From assembly GCF_900100655.1 (NCBI RefSeq), contig NZ_FNCE01000003.1, positions 62,001 through 126,000 of the forward strand: a stretch of 64,000 nt of DNA, written 5' to 3'. This document shows positions 1 to 8,920 of the stretch, one piece after another. Positions within the stretch are counted from its first letter, which is position 1; the number at the start of each line of letters is the position of its first letter. The notes under the pieces were generated by a model. That model did not search any database. It was not told the DNA's origin and saw only the letters and a list, made by a program, of their open reading frames with translations. The DNA comes from Limimonas halophila (GTDB lineage Bacteria; Pseudomonadota; Alphaproteobacteria; Kiloniellales; Rhodovibrionaceae). The position numbers and the translations under genes are program-made.

Positions 1-21
1 CCCAGCCGTCGGCCGGCTGGG
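1..21. terminator. GC-rich hairpin at window edge
   Basis: CCCAGCCG at 1-8 pairs with CGGCTGGG at 14-21. It may end a transcript that lies outside the window, but there is no T-run after it, so a terminator role is only a guess. Confidence 0.3.
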
Positions 22-98
22 GCTCTTCGTATGTCCATGCCGGGCAATGTCTGTGGTGCGATGCCGTTCAATGGTACGCTCGGGTCGGAGGTTCGGCC

Positions 99-611
99 AT
101 GGCGCTGCTGGCAAACGACGATCTCTACGAGCGCGATTTCCATGCCTGGACGCAGGACCAGGCGGCGCGGCTGCGTGCCCTGGGCCGCGACAACCGTTTC
201 GACGTCGCCCACGTCGCCGAGGAGATCGAGGACTTGGGCAAGCGCGAACGCCGCGACCTCGAAAGCCACCTTCATCAACTCCTGCGCCACCTGATCAAGC
301 TGGCCTGGAGTGGCGCCGACGAACCCCGCCCCGGTTGGCGCCGGGAAGTGCGCGACCACCATCGCGCCGCGCTGCGCACGCTGCGGGACTCGCCGGGGTT
401 GCGCCAGAAGATCGACCTCGCGGCCATCTGGGCCGCCGCCCGCGCCGACGCGAACGCGGACCTGAGCGATTACGGCGAGGCGCCGTATCCCGATACGCTC
501 GCGTGCCCGTTCGCTACGGACGACGTGCTGGGCGACGTGCTGGACCCCGGCGACGCCGTTGCCACGCTCGTTCGCGCGGGCACTTCGCAAGCTGGCGACG
601 CTGGCACGTAA
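99..611 (+). CDS. DUF29 family protein
   Basis: A 170-residue cytoplasmic protein matching the DUF29 pattern: an N-terminal segment with D-LYE-DF-AW, then E-EIEDLG-RERRDLES and a short helix HLIKLAW. The length fits the family, whose function is unknown; members are common in cyanobacteria and proteobacteria, often in many copies. The ATG at 99 is preceded by GGAGG at 86-90. It stands alone, with a 500-base non-coding gap after it, and its codon use is as GC-rich as the neighbouring core genes. No catalytic motif or membrane segment is visible. Confidence 0.85.
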   Translation: MALLANDDLYERDFHAWTQDQAARLRALGRDNRFDVAHVAEEIEDLGKRERRDLESHLHQLLRHLIKLAWSGADEPRPGWRREVRDHHRAALRTLRDSPGLRQKIDLAAIWAAARADANADLSDYGEAPYPDTLACPFATDDVLGDVLDPGDAVATLVRAGTSQAGDAGT

Positions 612-652
612 GGTTTTCCCCGGCCTTGAAGGCGTGTGCTTCACGGGGGCCT

Positions 653-822
653 AGAGCATCGTGCGTGAAATCGTGTTTGCCGGGAAAACTGGAAACCTCA
701 CGCTAGGTTCCTGTTTTTCCTGTGCGAGCAGTTTGCGCGCCTGCGGCGCGCGAGCCTTGCGGCTGTCCACGCACGAGCAAGCAGAATCCCGCAGGTGATT
801 CTGCTTTACGGCGATCTGCTCT
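653..822. repeat. Composite palindromic intergenic element
   Basis: The ends are inverted (AGAGCATC at 653-660 against GATCTGCTCT at 813-822). Inside are smaller hairpins: GCAGAATC/GATTCTGC at 781-804 and a GCGCGC pair near 750-765. This is the style of the dispersed AGAGCA... palindromes of alphaproteobacteria. The remaining gap up to 1129 shows no gene. Confidence 0.6.
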
Positions 823-1129
823 AAAGCTGGGTAATTCCGGGCGTCGTTGCCTGACCGATCCCGTATATTGCACCGCCGCATAAGTGGCGGATCACAAAGG
901 GTTGCCAAGCGGGTTCACGCGTGCGAGGTGACCGGCTGGTGCGCCTGCGAGTCCAGCCGCTGACGGGGTCGCTCGCGGCGGTCGCGCGACGGGCGCCGCG
1001 GCGGCGATCGGCCGGTGCGGCATGCCGCCACAGGGCGGTCTGACGGCCTTGGCCGGCGCGCGGCACGCCCGAGAGTCAGTTGGGACCGCACGGCGCGACA
1101 TCCACGCGGCGCGGGGAGACAAGGGCGCG

Positions 1130-2785
1130 ATGAGCGAACGCGAGTCCATGGAATACGACGTCGTCATCGTCGGCGCTGGCCCGGCGGGGCTGGCCGCGGC
1201 GATCCGGCTGCGTCAACAGGCTGAGGAGTCCGGCCAGGATCTGGCCGTGTGCGTGCTGGAGAAGGGCTCCGAGGTGGGCGCGCACATCCTCTCCGGCGCG
1301 GTGCTGGAAACGCGCGCGCTCGACGAATTGATCCCCGACTGGAAGGACAAGGGCGCGCCGCTCAACACGCCGGTCAGCGACGAAAAGTTCATGTTCCTGA
1401 CCGGCAAGGGCAGCATGTCCATGCCCATCCCGCTGTTGCCCCAGGAGATGCACAACGAGGGCAACTACATCGTCTCCATGGGCAACGTCTGCCGCTGGAT
1501 GGCGGAGCAGGCCGAGGAGATGGGGGTGGAGATCTACCCCGGCTTCGCCGCGGCGGAAGTGCTGTTCGACGAGCAGGACCGTGTGGTGGGCGTGGCCACG
1601 AACGACATGGGCGTGGCCGCCGACGGCTCCGCCAAGGCGGGCTATGAGCCCGGCATCGAGCTGCGCGCCAAGTACACGATGTTCGCGGAGGGCTGCCGCG
1701 GCTCGCTGTCCGGCCAGCTCATCGACACGTACGGCCTGCGCGAGGGCGCCGATCCGCAGACCTACGGCATCGGCCTGAAGGAGCTGTGGGAGGTTCCGGA
1801 CGAGAACCACCAGGAGGGGCTGGTCGTCCACACCGCCGGCTGGCCCATGGACAACAAGACCTGGGGCGGCTCCTTCATCTACCACCTGGAAGACAACCAG
1901 GTGTACGTCGGCTACGTCATCGGCCTGGACTACGAGAACCCGCACCTCTCGCCCTTCGACGAGTTCCAGCGCTTCAAGACGCACCCGGCCGTGCGCGGCA
2001 TGCTGGAGGGCGGCAAGCGTGTTTCCTACGGCGCGCGCGCGCTCAACGAGGGCGGCCTGCAGTCAATCCCGCGCCTCGTCTTCCCGGGCGGCATGCTCAT
2101 CGGCTGCTCGGCGGGCTTCCTGAACGTGCCCAAGATCAAGGGCAACCACAACGCCATGAAGACGGGCATGCTGGCCGCCGAGTCCGTCGCCGAGGCCATC
2201 GCCGAGGGCGACGCGGGCCAGCAGACGCTCGACCGCTACCCGACCAAGTTCGAGCAGTCCTGGGTGCACGAGGAGTTGCACCGCGCGCGCAACTTCCGCC
2301 CCGCCGCGGCGCGCTTCGGCATGGCGCTGGGCACCGTCTACGCCGGCTTCGACCTCAAGGTCATGAAGGGCAAGCTGCCGTGGACCCTGCACCACAAGCA
2401 CTGGGACCACGAGACGCTCAAGCCCAAGGACCAGATGCCCAAGATCGAGTACCCGAAGCCGGACGGGGTGGTCAGCTTCGACAAGCTCTCCAGCGTCTAT
2501 CTGGCGAACGTCTGGCACGAGGAGGACCAGCCGGTCCACCTGCGGCTCAAGGACGACAGCATCCCCGTCTCGCACAACCTCGAATACTTCGACGCGCCGG
2601 AGCAGCGCTACTGCCCGGCCAACGTCTACGAGATCGTGCGCGACGACGACGGGTCCAATCCGCGCCTGCAGCTGAACTTCACGAACTGCGTTCACTGCAA
2701 GACGTGCGACATCAAGGATCCCAAGCAGAACATCCAGTGGGTGACGCCGGAAGGCGGCGGCGGCCCCAACTATCCCAACATGTAA
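1130..2785 (+). CDS. Electron transfer flavoprotein-ubiquinone oxidoreductase
   Basis: A 551-residue membrane-associated flavoprotein that moves electrons from reduced ETF to ubiquinone. The N-terminal FAD-binding motif GAGPAG is at residues 15-20. The C-terminal single [4Fe-4S] site is present, with Cys495, Cys520, Cys523 and Cys526 (CPANVYE and NCVHCKTC). Length and order match the ETF-QO family (ETFDH). An upstream in-frame ATG exists at 1022, but the ATG at 1130 follows GGGGAG at 1113-1118 and gives the expected N-terminus just before the FAD motif. The next gene is a flavin dehydrogenase that would reduce ETF, and etfB follows, so the three form a functional group although each is separated by over 200 bases. 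Confidence 0.95.
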   Translation: MSERESMEYDVVIVGAGPAGLAAAIRLRQQAEESGQDLAVCVLEKGSEVGAHILSGAVLETRALDELIPDWKDKGAPLNTPVSDEKFMFLTGKGSMSMPIPLLPQEMHNEGNYIVSMGNVCRWMAEQAEEMGVEIYPGFAAAEVLFDEQDRVVGVATNDMGVAADGSAKAGYEPGIELRAKYTMFAEGCRGSLSGQLIDTYGLREGADPQTYGIGLKELWEVPDENHQEGLVVHTAGWPMDNKTWGGSFIYHLEDNQVYVGYVIGLDYENPHLSPFDEFQRFKTHPAVRGMLEGGKRVSYGARALNEGGLQSIPRLVFPGGMLIGCSAGFLNVPKIKGNHNAMKTGMLAAESVAEAIAEGDAGQQTLDRYPTKFEQSWVHEELHRARNFRPAAARFGMALGTVYAGFDLKVMKGKLPWTLHHKHWDHETLKPKDQMPKIEYPKPDGVVSFDKLSSVYLANVWHEEDQPVHLRLKDDSIPVSHNLEYFDAPEQRYCPANVYEIVRDDDGSNPRLQLNFTNCVHCKTCDIKDPKQNIQWVTPEGGGGPNYPNM

Positions 2786-3010
2786 GGCCCGGAAGCGGGC
2801 CGCCGCGGCGGCGGCCGGTGGGGCGCGGCGCAATCCCACTAGCTGCCGTCGCAGGATCGCAAGCCCCCGTCACGGACGCGGGCTTATGCCCTCACCGGGT
2901 TGCGCGAAACCGGAACCGGACATGCGCTCGGCACGGCCGTCCCCGGCGGGGGCGCCGGCCGGCGGCGCTGAAAACAACGCCACGACATCCTTCCAGGCGG
3001 AGACGGACAC

Positions 3011-5578
3011 ATGTCGAAATTCCCCGAGAGCGCAAACGTCGTCATCATCGGGCAGGGCGGCATTGTCGGTGCTTCGGTGGCCCATCACCTGATCGAGCGC
3101 GGGTGGGACAACATCGTCGGTATCGACAAGTCGGCCATCCCGACGGACATTGGCTCGACGTCGCACGCCTCCGACTTCTGCTTCATGACGGCTCATGACC
3201 ACATGACCGTCTACACGACCACCTACTCGAAGAACTTCTTCGAGAAGTACGGCTACTACGCCCGCGTCGGCGGCTTCGAGGTCGCGCGGGCCGACGACGA
3301 CGAGCGCATGGAGGAGCTCAAGCGCAAGGTGGGCTCCGGCAAGGCCTTCGGCACCAACGTGTCGCTCGTCAGTCCGGAAGAGGTGAAAGCCAAGTTCCCG
3401 CTGGTCGACGAGACCAAGATCCAGGGCGCCATGTGGGACCCGGACGCCGGCCTCGTGATCCCGCGCTCGCAGAGCATGACCGGCGACATGGTCCAGTGGG
3501 CCGAGGACACCGGCAAGCTGCAGGCCTTCGGCAACACCGCCGCGACCAGCCTCGACATCCAGAACGGGCGCATCGTCGGCGTCGAGACGACGCGCGGCTA
3601 CATCAAGGCGCCCTACGTGGTGTGCTGCGCCGGCCTGTGGGGCCGCCTGATCGCCGAGATGGCGGGCGAGGACCTGCCCATCATGCCGGTCGAGCACCCG
3701 CTGCTGTGGTTCGGCCCCTTCAACGAGTTCGAGGGCACCGGCAAGGAGATCGGCTACCCGCTGTTCCGCGACCAGGGCAACTCCGCCTACATGCGCGACA
3801 CGGGCGATCCCAAGACCACCGAGGGCGGCCAGTTGGAGTGGGGCTACTACGAGGAGAAGGCCCCGCGCATGGTGCACCCCAAGAACATCCTCACCAAGGA
3901 GCAGGCGCGGCTGTCGCCGTCGCAGCGCGACCTCGACCTGGAGCAGGTCATGGAGCCGCTGGAGAAGGCGATCGAGCTGACGCCGGTGCTCGGTGAGCTG
4001 GGCGTGGACGAGCGCCACTCCTTCAACGGCCTGCTGCAGGTCACGGCGGACGGCGGCCCGTCCATCGGTGAGTCCCCGAACGTGCGCGGGCTGTGGTACG
4101 GCGAGTCCGTCTGGATCAAGGACGGCCCCGGCACCGGCAAGGTCATCGCCGACTGGATGACGGACGGCCGCGTCGAGATCGATCCGCACGGCATCGACGT
4201 CGCGCGCTACTACCCGATCCAGAAGACGCCGTCCTACATCCACGACCGTTGCTACGAGACGGCCTTCAAGATCTACAATCCGCCGGTGCACAACCGCGAG
4301 CCCTACAGCATGGGCCGCAACCTGCGGTGCAGCCCCTTCTTCGCCCGCGAGCAGGAGCTGGGCGGCTACTTCATGGAGGCCGCGGGTTGGGAGCGCGCCC
4401 ACGGCTACGCCGCCAACGAGAAGACGCTCATGGAGAAGTGGGCGGATCACGTGCCGACGCGCCAGAACGAGTGGGACGCCCGCCACTTCTGGCACGTCTC
4501 CAATGCCGAGCATCTGGAGATCTCCAACAACGTCGGCATGATCAACCTGTCGCACTTCGCGATCTACGACGTCTCGGGGCCGGACGCCGAGGGACTGATG
4601 GAGTTCTGCTCCGTCTCCAAGGTCGGCGGCAACACCCCGATCGGGAAGGGCGTCTACTCCAACTTCCTCGACCACGAGGGCGGCATCCGCGCGGACCTCA
4701 CCATCATCCGCCTCGACACCAACCACTACCGGGTGATCGACGGCGGTGACACGGGGAACCGCGACTACGTCTGGATGACCCGCATGGCCGAGGACTACGG
4801 CTTCAACGTCACGATCGAGGAGCGCTCGGACCAGTACGGCTGCCTGGGCGTGTGGGGCCCGAACGCCCGCGAGACGCTGAAGCAGCTCGCCGATCACCCC
4901 GAGCAGCTGGACCCCGAGAACTTCCCCTTCGCGGCCTCGCGGGACTTCACGCTCAAGGGCATCCCGGTGAAGGGCTTCCGCATCTCCTACGTCGGCGAGC
5001 AGGGCTGGGAGCTGCACTTCCCCTTCAGCTACGGCCTGCCGCTGTGGGACATGCTGCGCGAGCAGGGCGTGCCGGCGATCGGCATCGAGACCTACGCCAA
5101 CAGCCGCCGCCTGGAGAAGAGCCTGCGGCTGCAGAACCACGAGCTGCTGACCGAGTACAACATGTACGAGGCGGGGCTCGCGCGGCCGAAGGTCAAGGAC
5201 GCCGACTTCTACGGCAAGCAGGCCTATGTGGCCCAGCGCCAGCGCGAGCATCAGCCGGCCTATCTGTGCACGCTGACGATGCAGGACAACGTCGATTCCA
5301 ACGGCGTGGCGCGCTATCCGGTGGGCTCCTGGCCGATCCTGGACCCGGAGACGGGCGAGACGCTCAAGGACGAGCTGGGCCGGCCGTCCTACGTTACCTC
5401 CGTCGCCTACGGGCCCTCGATCGGGAAGAACATCGCCATGGCCTACCTGCCCTACAGCTACTGCGAAGAGGGCCGGCAGGTCACGATGGAGTACTTCCAC
5501 GAGCACTACCCGATGAAGATCGAGGCGGTCGGCTACAAGCCGCTCTACGACCCCAAGAACGAGCGGCCGAAGTCGTAA
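3011..5578 (+). CDS. Dimethylglycine/sarcosine dehydrogenase-type flavoprotein (DAO-GcvT fusion)
   Basis: An 855-residue protein with two parts. Residues 1-400 are an FAD-dependent DAO oxidoreductase (dinucleotide motif GQGGIVG at 14-20). Residues about 430-830 are a GcvT-like aminomethyltransferase fold that binds tetrahydrofolate in this family. His52 in TSHASDF sits where dimethylglycine dehydrogenase carries its covalently linked flavin. The family oxidatively demethylates dimethylglycine or sarcosine and hands electrons to ETF, which agrees with ETF-QO upstream and etfB downstream. Substrate choice (dimethylglycine, sarcosine or a related methylated amine) cannot be settled from sequence alone. 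The betaine genes 3 kb away favour dimethylglycine. Confidence 0.85.
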   Translation: MSKFPESANVVIIGQGGIVGASVAHHLIERGWDNIVGIDKSAIPTDIGSTSHASDFCFMTAHDHMTVYTTTYSKNFFEKYGYYARVGGFEVARADDDERMEELKRKVGSGKAFGTNVSLVSPEEVKAKFPLVDETKIQGAMWDPDAGLVIPRSQSMTGDMVQWAEDTGKLQAFGNTAATSLDIQNGRIVGVETTRGYIKAPYVVCCAGLWGRLIAEMAGEDLPIMPVEHPLLWFGPFNEFEGTGKEIGYPLFRDQGNSAYMRDTGDPKTTEGGQLEWGYYEEKAPRMVHPKNILTKEQARLSPSQRDLDLEQVMEPLEKAIELTPVLGELGVDERHSFNGLLQVTADGGPSIGESPNVRGLWYGESVWIKDGPGTGKVIADWMTDGRVEIDPHGIDVARYYPIQKTPSYIHDRCYETAFKIYNPPVHNREPYSMGRNLRCSPFFAREQELGGYFMEAAGWERAHGYAANEKTLMEKWADHVPTRQNEWDARHFWHVSNAEHLEISNNVGMINLSHFAIYDVSGPDAEGLMEFCSVSKVGGNTPIGKGVYSNFLDHEGGIRADLTIIRLDTNHYRVIDGGDTGNRDYVWMTRMAEDYGFNVTIEERSDQYGCLGVWGPNARETLKQLADHPEQLDPENFPFAASRDFTLKGIPVKGFRISYVGEQGWELHFPFSYGLPLWDMLREQGVPAIGIETYANSRRLEKSLRLQNHELLTEYNMYEAGLARPKVKDADFYGKQAYVAQRQREHQPAYLCTLTMQDNVDSNGVARYPVGSWPILDPETGETLKDELGRPSYVTSVAYGPSIGKNIAMAYLPYSYCEEGRQVTMEYFHEHYPMKIEAVGYKPLYDPKNERPKS

Positions 5579-5589
5579 CGCCGCCACCG

Positions 5590-5620
5590 GCCCGCCGGGG
5601 TCCGCGCGGCCCCGGCGGGC
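5590..5620 (+). terminator. Hairpin after the dehydrogenase gene
   Basis: An 11-bp perfect stem, GCCCGCCGGGG at 5590-5600 with CCCCGGCGGGC at 5610-5620, twelve bases after the stop codon. The following GCGGTTTGAC is only weakly T-rich, so termination may be partial. Confidence 0.5.
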
Positions 5621-5670
5621 GCGGTTTGACAGGTTTCGGACGGGCTGCTAGGCGACGCCCGCTCCGGTCA

Positions 5671-5744
5671 GAGCGCAATGAGACGACGCAGAATTGCTCT
5701 ACGAGCCTCATCGCACTCTATCTCTTTCGTTTGCGGGCATGATT
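5671..5744 (-). repeat. Repeat family B, copy 1 (reverse)
   Basis: The reverse complement of this stretch matches the elements at 12945-13057 and 20371-20483: ATCATGCCCGCA, then AATGAGATAGAG, then GATGAG...CTCAT arms. This copy lacks the outer GGGCATGAT arm. It lies between the dehydrogenase gene and etfB. Confidence 0.75.
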
Positions 5745-5848
5745 CAGCGCCCGGACCGCTTGCGCGCCGCCGGCGTGCGCTGGCCTTTCGGCCTGGTCGG
5801 TCCGACCTCGTCATGCCCTAGGCACACCCCAACCAGCGTGGGACAACG

Positions 5849-6598
5849 ATGAAGGTTCTCGTTCCGGTCAAGCGCGTGCTCGATCCCTACGTGAAGGTCC
5901 GCGTGAAGAAGGACAACAGCGGCGTCGACCTGTCCAACTCCAAGATGGCGATGAATCCCTTCTGCGAGATCGCCGTCGAACAGGCGATCCGGCTGAAGGA
6001 GCAGGGGCACGCCTCCGAGGTCGTGCTGGTGTCCGCCGGCCCGCAGCAGGCCCAGGAGACGATCCGCACGGGCCTGGCGATGGGCGCCGACCGCGGCATC
6101 CTCATCGAGTCGGACGAGGCGCTGGAGCCGCTGGGCGTGGCCAAGCTCCTCAAGGCCGTGGTCGAACAGGAGGATCCCGGCCTCGTCCTCATGGGCAAGC
6201 AGGCCGTGGACAACGACAACAACCAGACCGGCCAGATGCTGGCGGCGCTGCTCGGCTGGTCGCAGGGCACCTTCATCTCCGAGGTCAACGTCCAGGACGG
6301 CACCGCGCGCATCACGCGCGAGATCGACGGCGGCCTGGAGACGCTGGACCTCAAGATGCCGGCGGTGCTGACGACGGACCTGCGGCTGTGCGAGCCGCGC
6401 TACGCCTCGCTGCCGAACATCATGAAGGCGAAGAAGAAGAAGCTGGACAAGACCGCGCCGGCGGACTGGGGCGTCGACGTCACCCCGCGCCTGGACGTGC
6501 AGAAGGTCGAGGAGCCGCCCGCGCGCGAGGCCGGCGTCAAGGTCTCCAGCGTGCAGGAGTTGGTGGACAAGCTGCGCAACGAGGCGAAGGTCATCTGA
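5849..6598 (+). CDS. etfB: Electron transfer flavoprotein beta subunit
   Basis: A 249-residue soluble protein that pairs with EtfA to carry electrons from acyl-CoA, dimethylglycine and sarcosine dehydrogenases to ETF-QO. The family signature around the AMP site is seen as [10 protein letters not shown] at residues 120-129, and the N-terminus [10 protein letters not shown] is typical. Length is normal. In most bacteria etfA follows directly, but here the next gene, past a strong terminator, is an unrelated solute-binding protein on the same strand, and no etfA lies anywhere in the window. The partner must be encoded elsewhere. Confidence 0.96.
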   Translation: MKVLVPVKRVLDPYVKVRVKKDNSGVDLSNSKMAMNPFCEIAVEQAIRLKEQGHASEVVLVSAGPQQAQETIRTGLAMGADRGILIESDEALEPLGVAKLLKAVVEQEDPGLVLMGKQAVDNDNNQTGQMLAALLGWSQGTFISEVNVQDGTARITREIDGGLETLDLKMPAVLTTDLRLCEPRYASLPNIMKAKKKKLDKTAPADWGVDVTPRLDVQKVEEPPAREAGVKVSSVQELVDKLRNEAKVI

Positions 6599-6630
6599 TC
6601 GCGGCACACCGTGCGCGTTGGCTGGCAGCG

Positions 6631-6662
6631 AGCGCCCGGCCCCTAGGGTCGGGCGCTTTTTT
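6631..6662 (+). terminator. Intrinsic terminator after etfB
   Basis: AGCGCCCG at 6631-6638 pairs with CGGGCGCT at 6650-6657, the stem extends inward through GCCC/GGGT, and a T-run follows at 6658-6662. It closes the etfB transcript. Confidence 0.9.
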
Positions 6663-6804
6663 GTGCACCGCGATCGAAGCCGATGCGGTTAGCATAAAGC
6701 AGGTGGTCGGACCTTGGCGGCCCGCAACGCCCGGCCTACGATGGTGAATCGTATGTCAACCGTCGCGGCGCGGCGGGTGTGCACCGGGGGGAAGAGCCCG
6801 CAAG

Positions 6805-7617
6805 ATGCCGCGCTTCCGCCAATCCCTTGCCGGTCGCCGACGCGGGCCGGGGTGGGGCACCGGCACGGTGGTCGCCACGGTGATGGCGGCGCAGGCCGTC
6901 GCGGCGGAACCGGTGCGCCTCGTCACCGGCAACGGCTACGCGCCCTTGTCCGACGAGGACTGGCTCAACGGCGGCCTGGTCACGGACGTGGTGCGCCAGG
7001 TCTACGCGCAGCTCGATCGCCGCGTGACGATCGACTTTCTGCCGTGGGTGCGCGGCGCGCAGGCGACGCGCGCGGGGCGGTACCGTGCCACCTTCCCCTA
7101 CATTCACAACGCCGAGCGCGAACGGCGGTATTTCTTTTCCAAGCCGGTGATCCGCACGGAGAAGCGCCCGATGACGCTCGCCGGCAGCGGCCTCCGCGCG
7201 GAAACCGTGGGCGAACTGGCGGGGCTGACCTACTGCATGCCCCACGGCTATCCGCCCCAGGCCGCCATCGCCCGCCTGACCGAGCGGGGCAGGCTGCGCC
7301 GGCTCGATCCGCCGAGCATGCGCGCCTGCGTGAAGACCCTGGCCGAGGGCTACGCCGACTTCATCCCCGTCAGCACGCTCCAGGGCCGCGCGGTGGCGGA
7401 TGCGGTGCTGCCGGAGGGGCGCAAGGTCCGCTTCCTCGAGATCGTGCTTCAGTGCAACGGCCAGCACGTGATCTTTCCGCGCGGCCAGCCTGGGGCCGAA
7501 AAGGCGCGCGACCGGTTTGACCGGGGCCTCGCCGCGCTCAAGCGCAGCGGCCGGCATCAGGAAATCGTCGCCCGCCACATCCGGCGTCTGCGCGAGGTGG
7601 CGTCAAACGGCGACTGA
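6805..7617 (+). CDS. Periplasmic solute-binding protein (SBP family 3-like)
   Basis: A 270-residue protein with a likely signal peptide over residues 1-35 (Arg-rich start, hydrophobic core, AVAAEP cleavage region). The mature part opens with VRLVTGNGYAPLSD, the usual first strand of family 3 solute-binding proteins, and has a later FPYIHNAERERRYFFS segment as in many transporter-like sensors. No permease or ATPase gene is adjacent, so it may serve a distant ABC transporter or be a stand-alone sensor. Cys residues in TYCMPHG and MRACVKT could form a disulfide. The ligand is not predictable. Confidence 0.75.
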   Translation: MPRFRQSLAGRRRGPGWGTGTVVATVMAAQAVAAEPVRLVTGNGYAPLSDEDWLNGGLVTDVVRQVYAQLDRRVTIDFLPWVRGAQATRAGRYRATFPYIHNAERERRYFFSKPVIRTEKRPMTLAGSGLRAETVGELAGLTYCMPHGYPPQAAIARLTERGRLRRLDPPSMRACVKTLAEGYADFIPVSTLQGRAVADAVLPEGRKVRFLEIVLQCNGQHVIFPRGQPGAEKARDRFDRGLAALKRSGRHQEIVARHIRRLREVASNGD

Positions 7618-7635
7618 GGCTGCTGAGCGGACACG

Positions 7636-7667
7636 AAAAGGGCCGGCACCCCTCGGGATGCCGGCCC
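7636..7667 (-). terminator. Intrinsic terminator for choX
   Basis: GGGCCGGCA at 7640-7648 pairs with TGCCGGCCC at 7659-7667. Read on the minus strand the stem is followed by TTTTCG (7639-7634), about 30 bases past the choX stop. It also lies just beyond the convergent solute-binding gene. Confidence 0.85.
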
Positions 7668-7696
7668 GCTCGCGGCTGGTTCCGGTCGCGGCCGGA

Positions 7697-8680
7697 TTAG
7701 CCGGACATGCCCAGCGCGTCCTTGATGACGGCGACCGGGTCGCCGTCGCCGCTGCGCGTGGTCACGCCCGTGGTGGTGTACTTGCCGCCCTGCTTGAACC
7801 AGCGCTCCAGGATCTTCGGGTTGTTGCGGATGAGCTCCTTGCCGGCCTCGGCGTAGTCCATGTCCTTGTTCAGGACATAGTCGCCCATCTTGTTCTGCTC
7901 GTTCAGCGTGAAGGTGAAGTTCTCAAGCAGCTGGCCGACGTTCGGGCAGTCCCAGGCGTAGCCCTTGCGGGTCATCGTGTAGACCGTGGCGCCGCCCTTG
8001 TTGGGCCCCCAGTACTCCTCACCGCCGGAGAGGTAGCGCGTGTTGTACTTGAGGTTCATCGGGTGCGGCTCCCAGGCGAGGTGGGCGATCGGCTTCTCGT
8101 TCTTCACCATGCGCCCGACCTGGGCCAGCATCCCGGCGGAGGAGGAAGGCACCAGCTCCCAATCGCCGAGGCCGTAGGCGTCGTCCTTGATCATCTGTTT
8201 GATGATCTTGTTGCCGTCGTTTCCGGCCTCGATGCCGTAGATCTTGCCGTCGAACTTCTCCTTGTTCTCGGCGAGATCCTTGAAGCTCTTGATCCCGGAC
8301 TCATACACGTATTCCGGCACGCCGACCGTGTACTTGGCGCCGTCCAGGTTGACGCCGATGATATCGATCTCGCCCTTCTTCATGTACTTTTCGATCATGC
8401 CGCGCTGCGTGGGCAGCCACAGCCCCAGGAACGCATCGCGCTCGTTGCGGGCCAACGACTGGAACATGATCGGCACGGACGCGGTGATGATGTCCGTCTC
8501 GTAGCCCAGTTGCTGCAGCACCCAGGCCAGCGTCTCGGTCTTGGCCGTCACGCCCGTCCAGTTCACCTGCTCCAGGCGGACCGTCTTGCACGCGTCGTTT
8601 CCGTTGTCCTGGGCCGAGGCCACGCCGGTGGTGGCAAGCAGCCCGACCGCGGCGACAGCGAGTGTTTTGCGCAGTTTCAT
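7697..8680 (-). CDS. Choline/glycine betaine ABC transporter substrate-binding protein (ChoX-like)
   Basis: A 327-residue periplasmic protein with a signal peptide (residues 1-23, cut after VASA). The start at 8680 has a GGGAGGCG ribosome site and a correct signal sequence; the longer frame from 8743 does not. It belongs to the OpuAC type II binding fold. Aromatic residues Trp41, Trp88, Tyr117 and Trp203 fall at the spacing of the aromatic box known from rhizobial ChoX (Trp43, Trp90, Tyr119, Trp205), and Asn154 matches Asn156. The position equal to Asp45, which contacts choline's hydroxyl, is Gly43 here, so betaine or another quaternary amine remains possible. It is divergent from betIBA. The permease and ATPase are not in the window. 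Confidence 0.88.
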   Translation of the reverse strand: MKLRKTLAVAAVGLLATTGVASAQDNGNDACKTVRLEQVNWTGVTAKTETLAWVLQQLGYETDIITASVPIMFQSLARNERDAFLGLWLPTQRGMIEKYMKKGEIDIIGVNLDGAKYTVGVPEYVYESGIKSFKDLAENKEKFDGKIYGIEAGNDGNKIIKQMIKDDAYGLGDWELVPSSSAGMLAQVGRMVKNEKPIAHLAWEPHPMNLKYNTRYLSGGEEYWGPNKGGATVYTMTRKGYAWDCPNVGQLLENFTFTLNEQNKMGDYVLNKDMDYAEAGKELIRNNPKILERWFKQGGKYTTTGVTTRSGDGDPVAVIKDALGMSG

Positions 8681-8799
8681 GTGAACGCCTCCCGTACCTT
8701 CATCGGCCGGCCGGGTGCCGGCCGTGGGTGTCGCACTGGTCAACCCGGAAAAAGCTACGCACCGCCGGGCCGACCGTCGATACCCTTAGCATACGTTTT

Positions 8800-8819
8800 T
8801 TGATTGAGCGTTCAACCAA
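8800..8819. promoter_or_regulatory. Candidate BetI operator
   Basis: TTGATTGAGCGTTCAACCAA is a 20-bp imperfect palindrome, 8 of 10 positions symmetric, resembling the ATTGAACGTTCAAT core bound by BetI-type TetR repressors. It lies between divergent choX and betI, where one repressor could control both. A choline-responsive role is inferred. Confidence 0.75.
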
Positions 8820-8920
8820 AAACCGCTACACAGGACTCGCGACGCGGGACGACGCCGGCGCTTCGGCGGGCTCCGGGCCCGCACGGCCGGCGCCGAAACA
8901 CCCGCGCGGGGAGGTCGGCG

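Noticed and set aside
2870-5587. Long minus-strand reading frame (905 codons) opposite the dehydrogenase gene
   Set aside because: It mirrors a clearly conserved plus-strand flavoprotein, and its translation is Val/Arg/Leu-rich with no domain. Such frames are expected in very GC-rich DNA.
6599-6804. etfA expected after etfB
   Set aside because: The gap carries a strong terminator and the next frame is a solute-binding protein; no EtfA motif is present.
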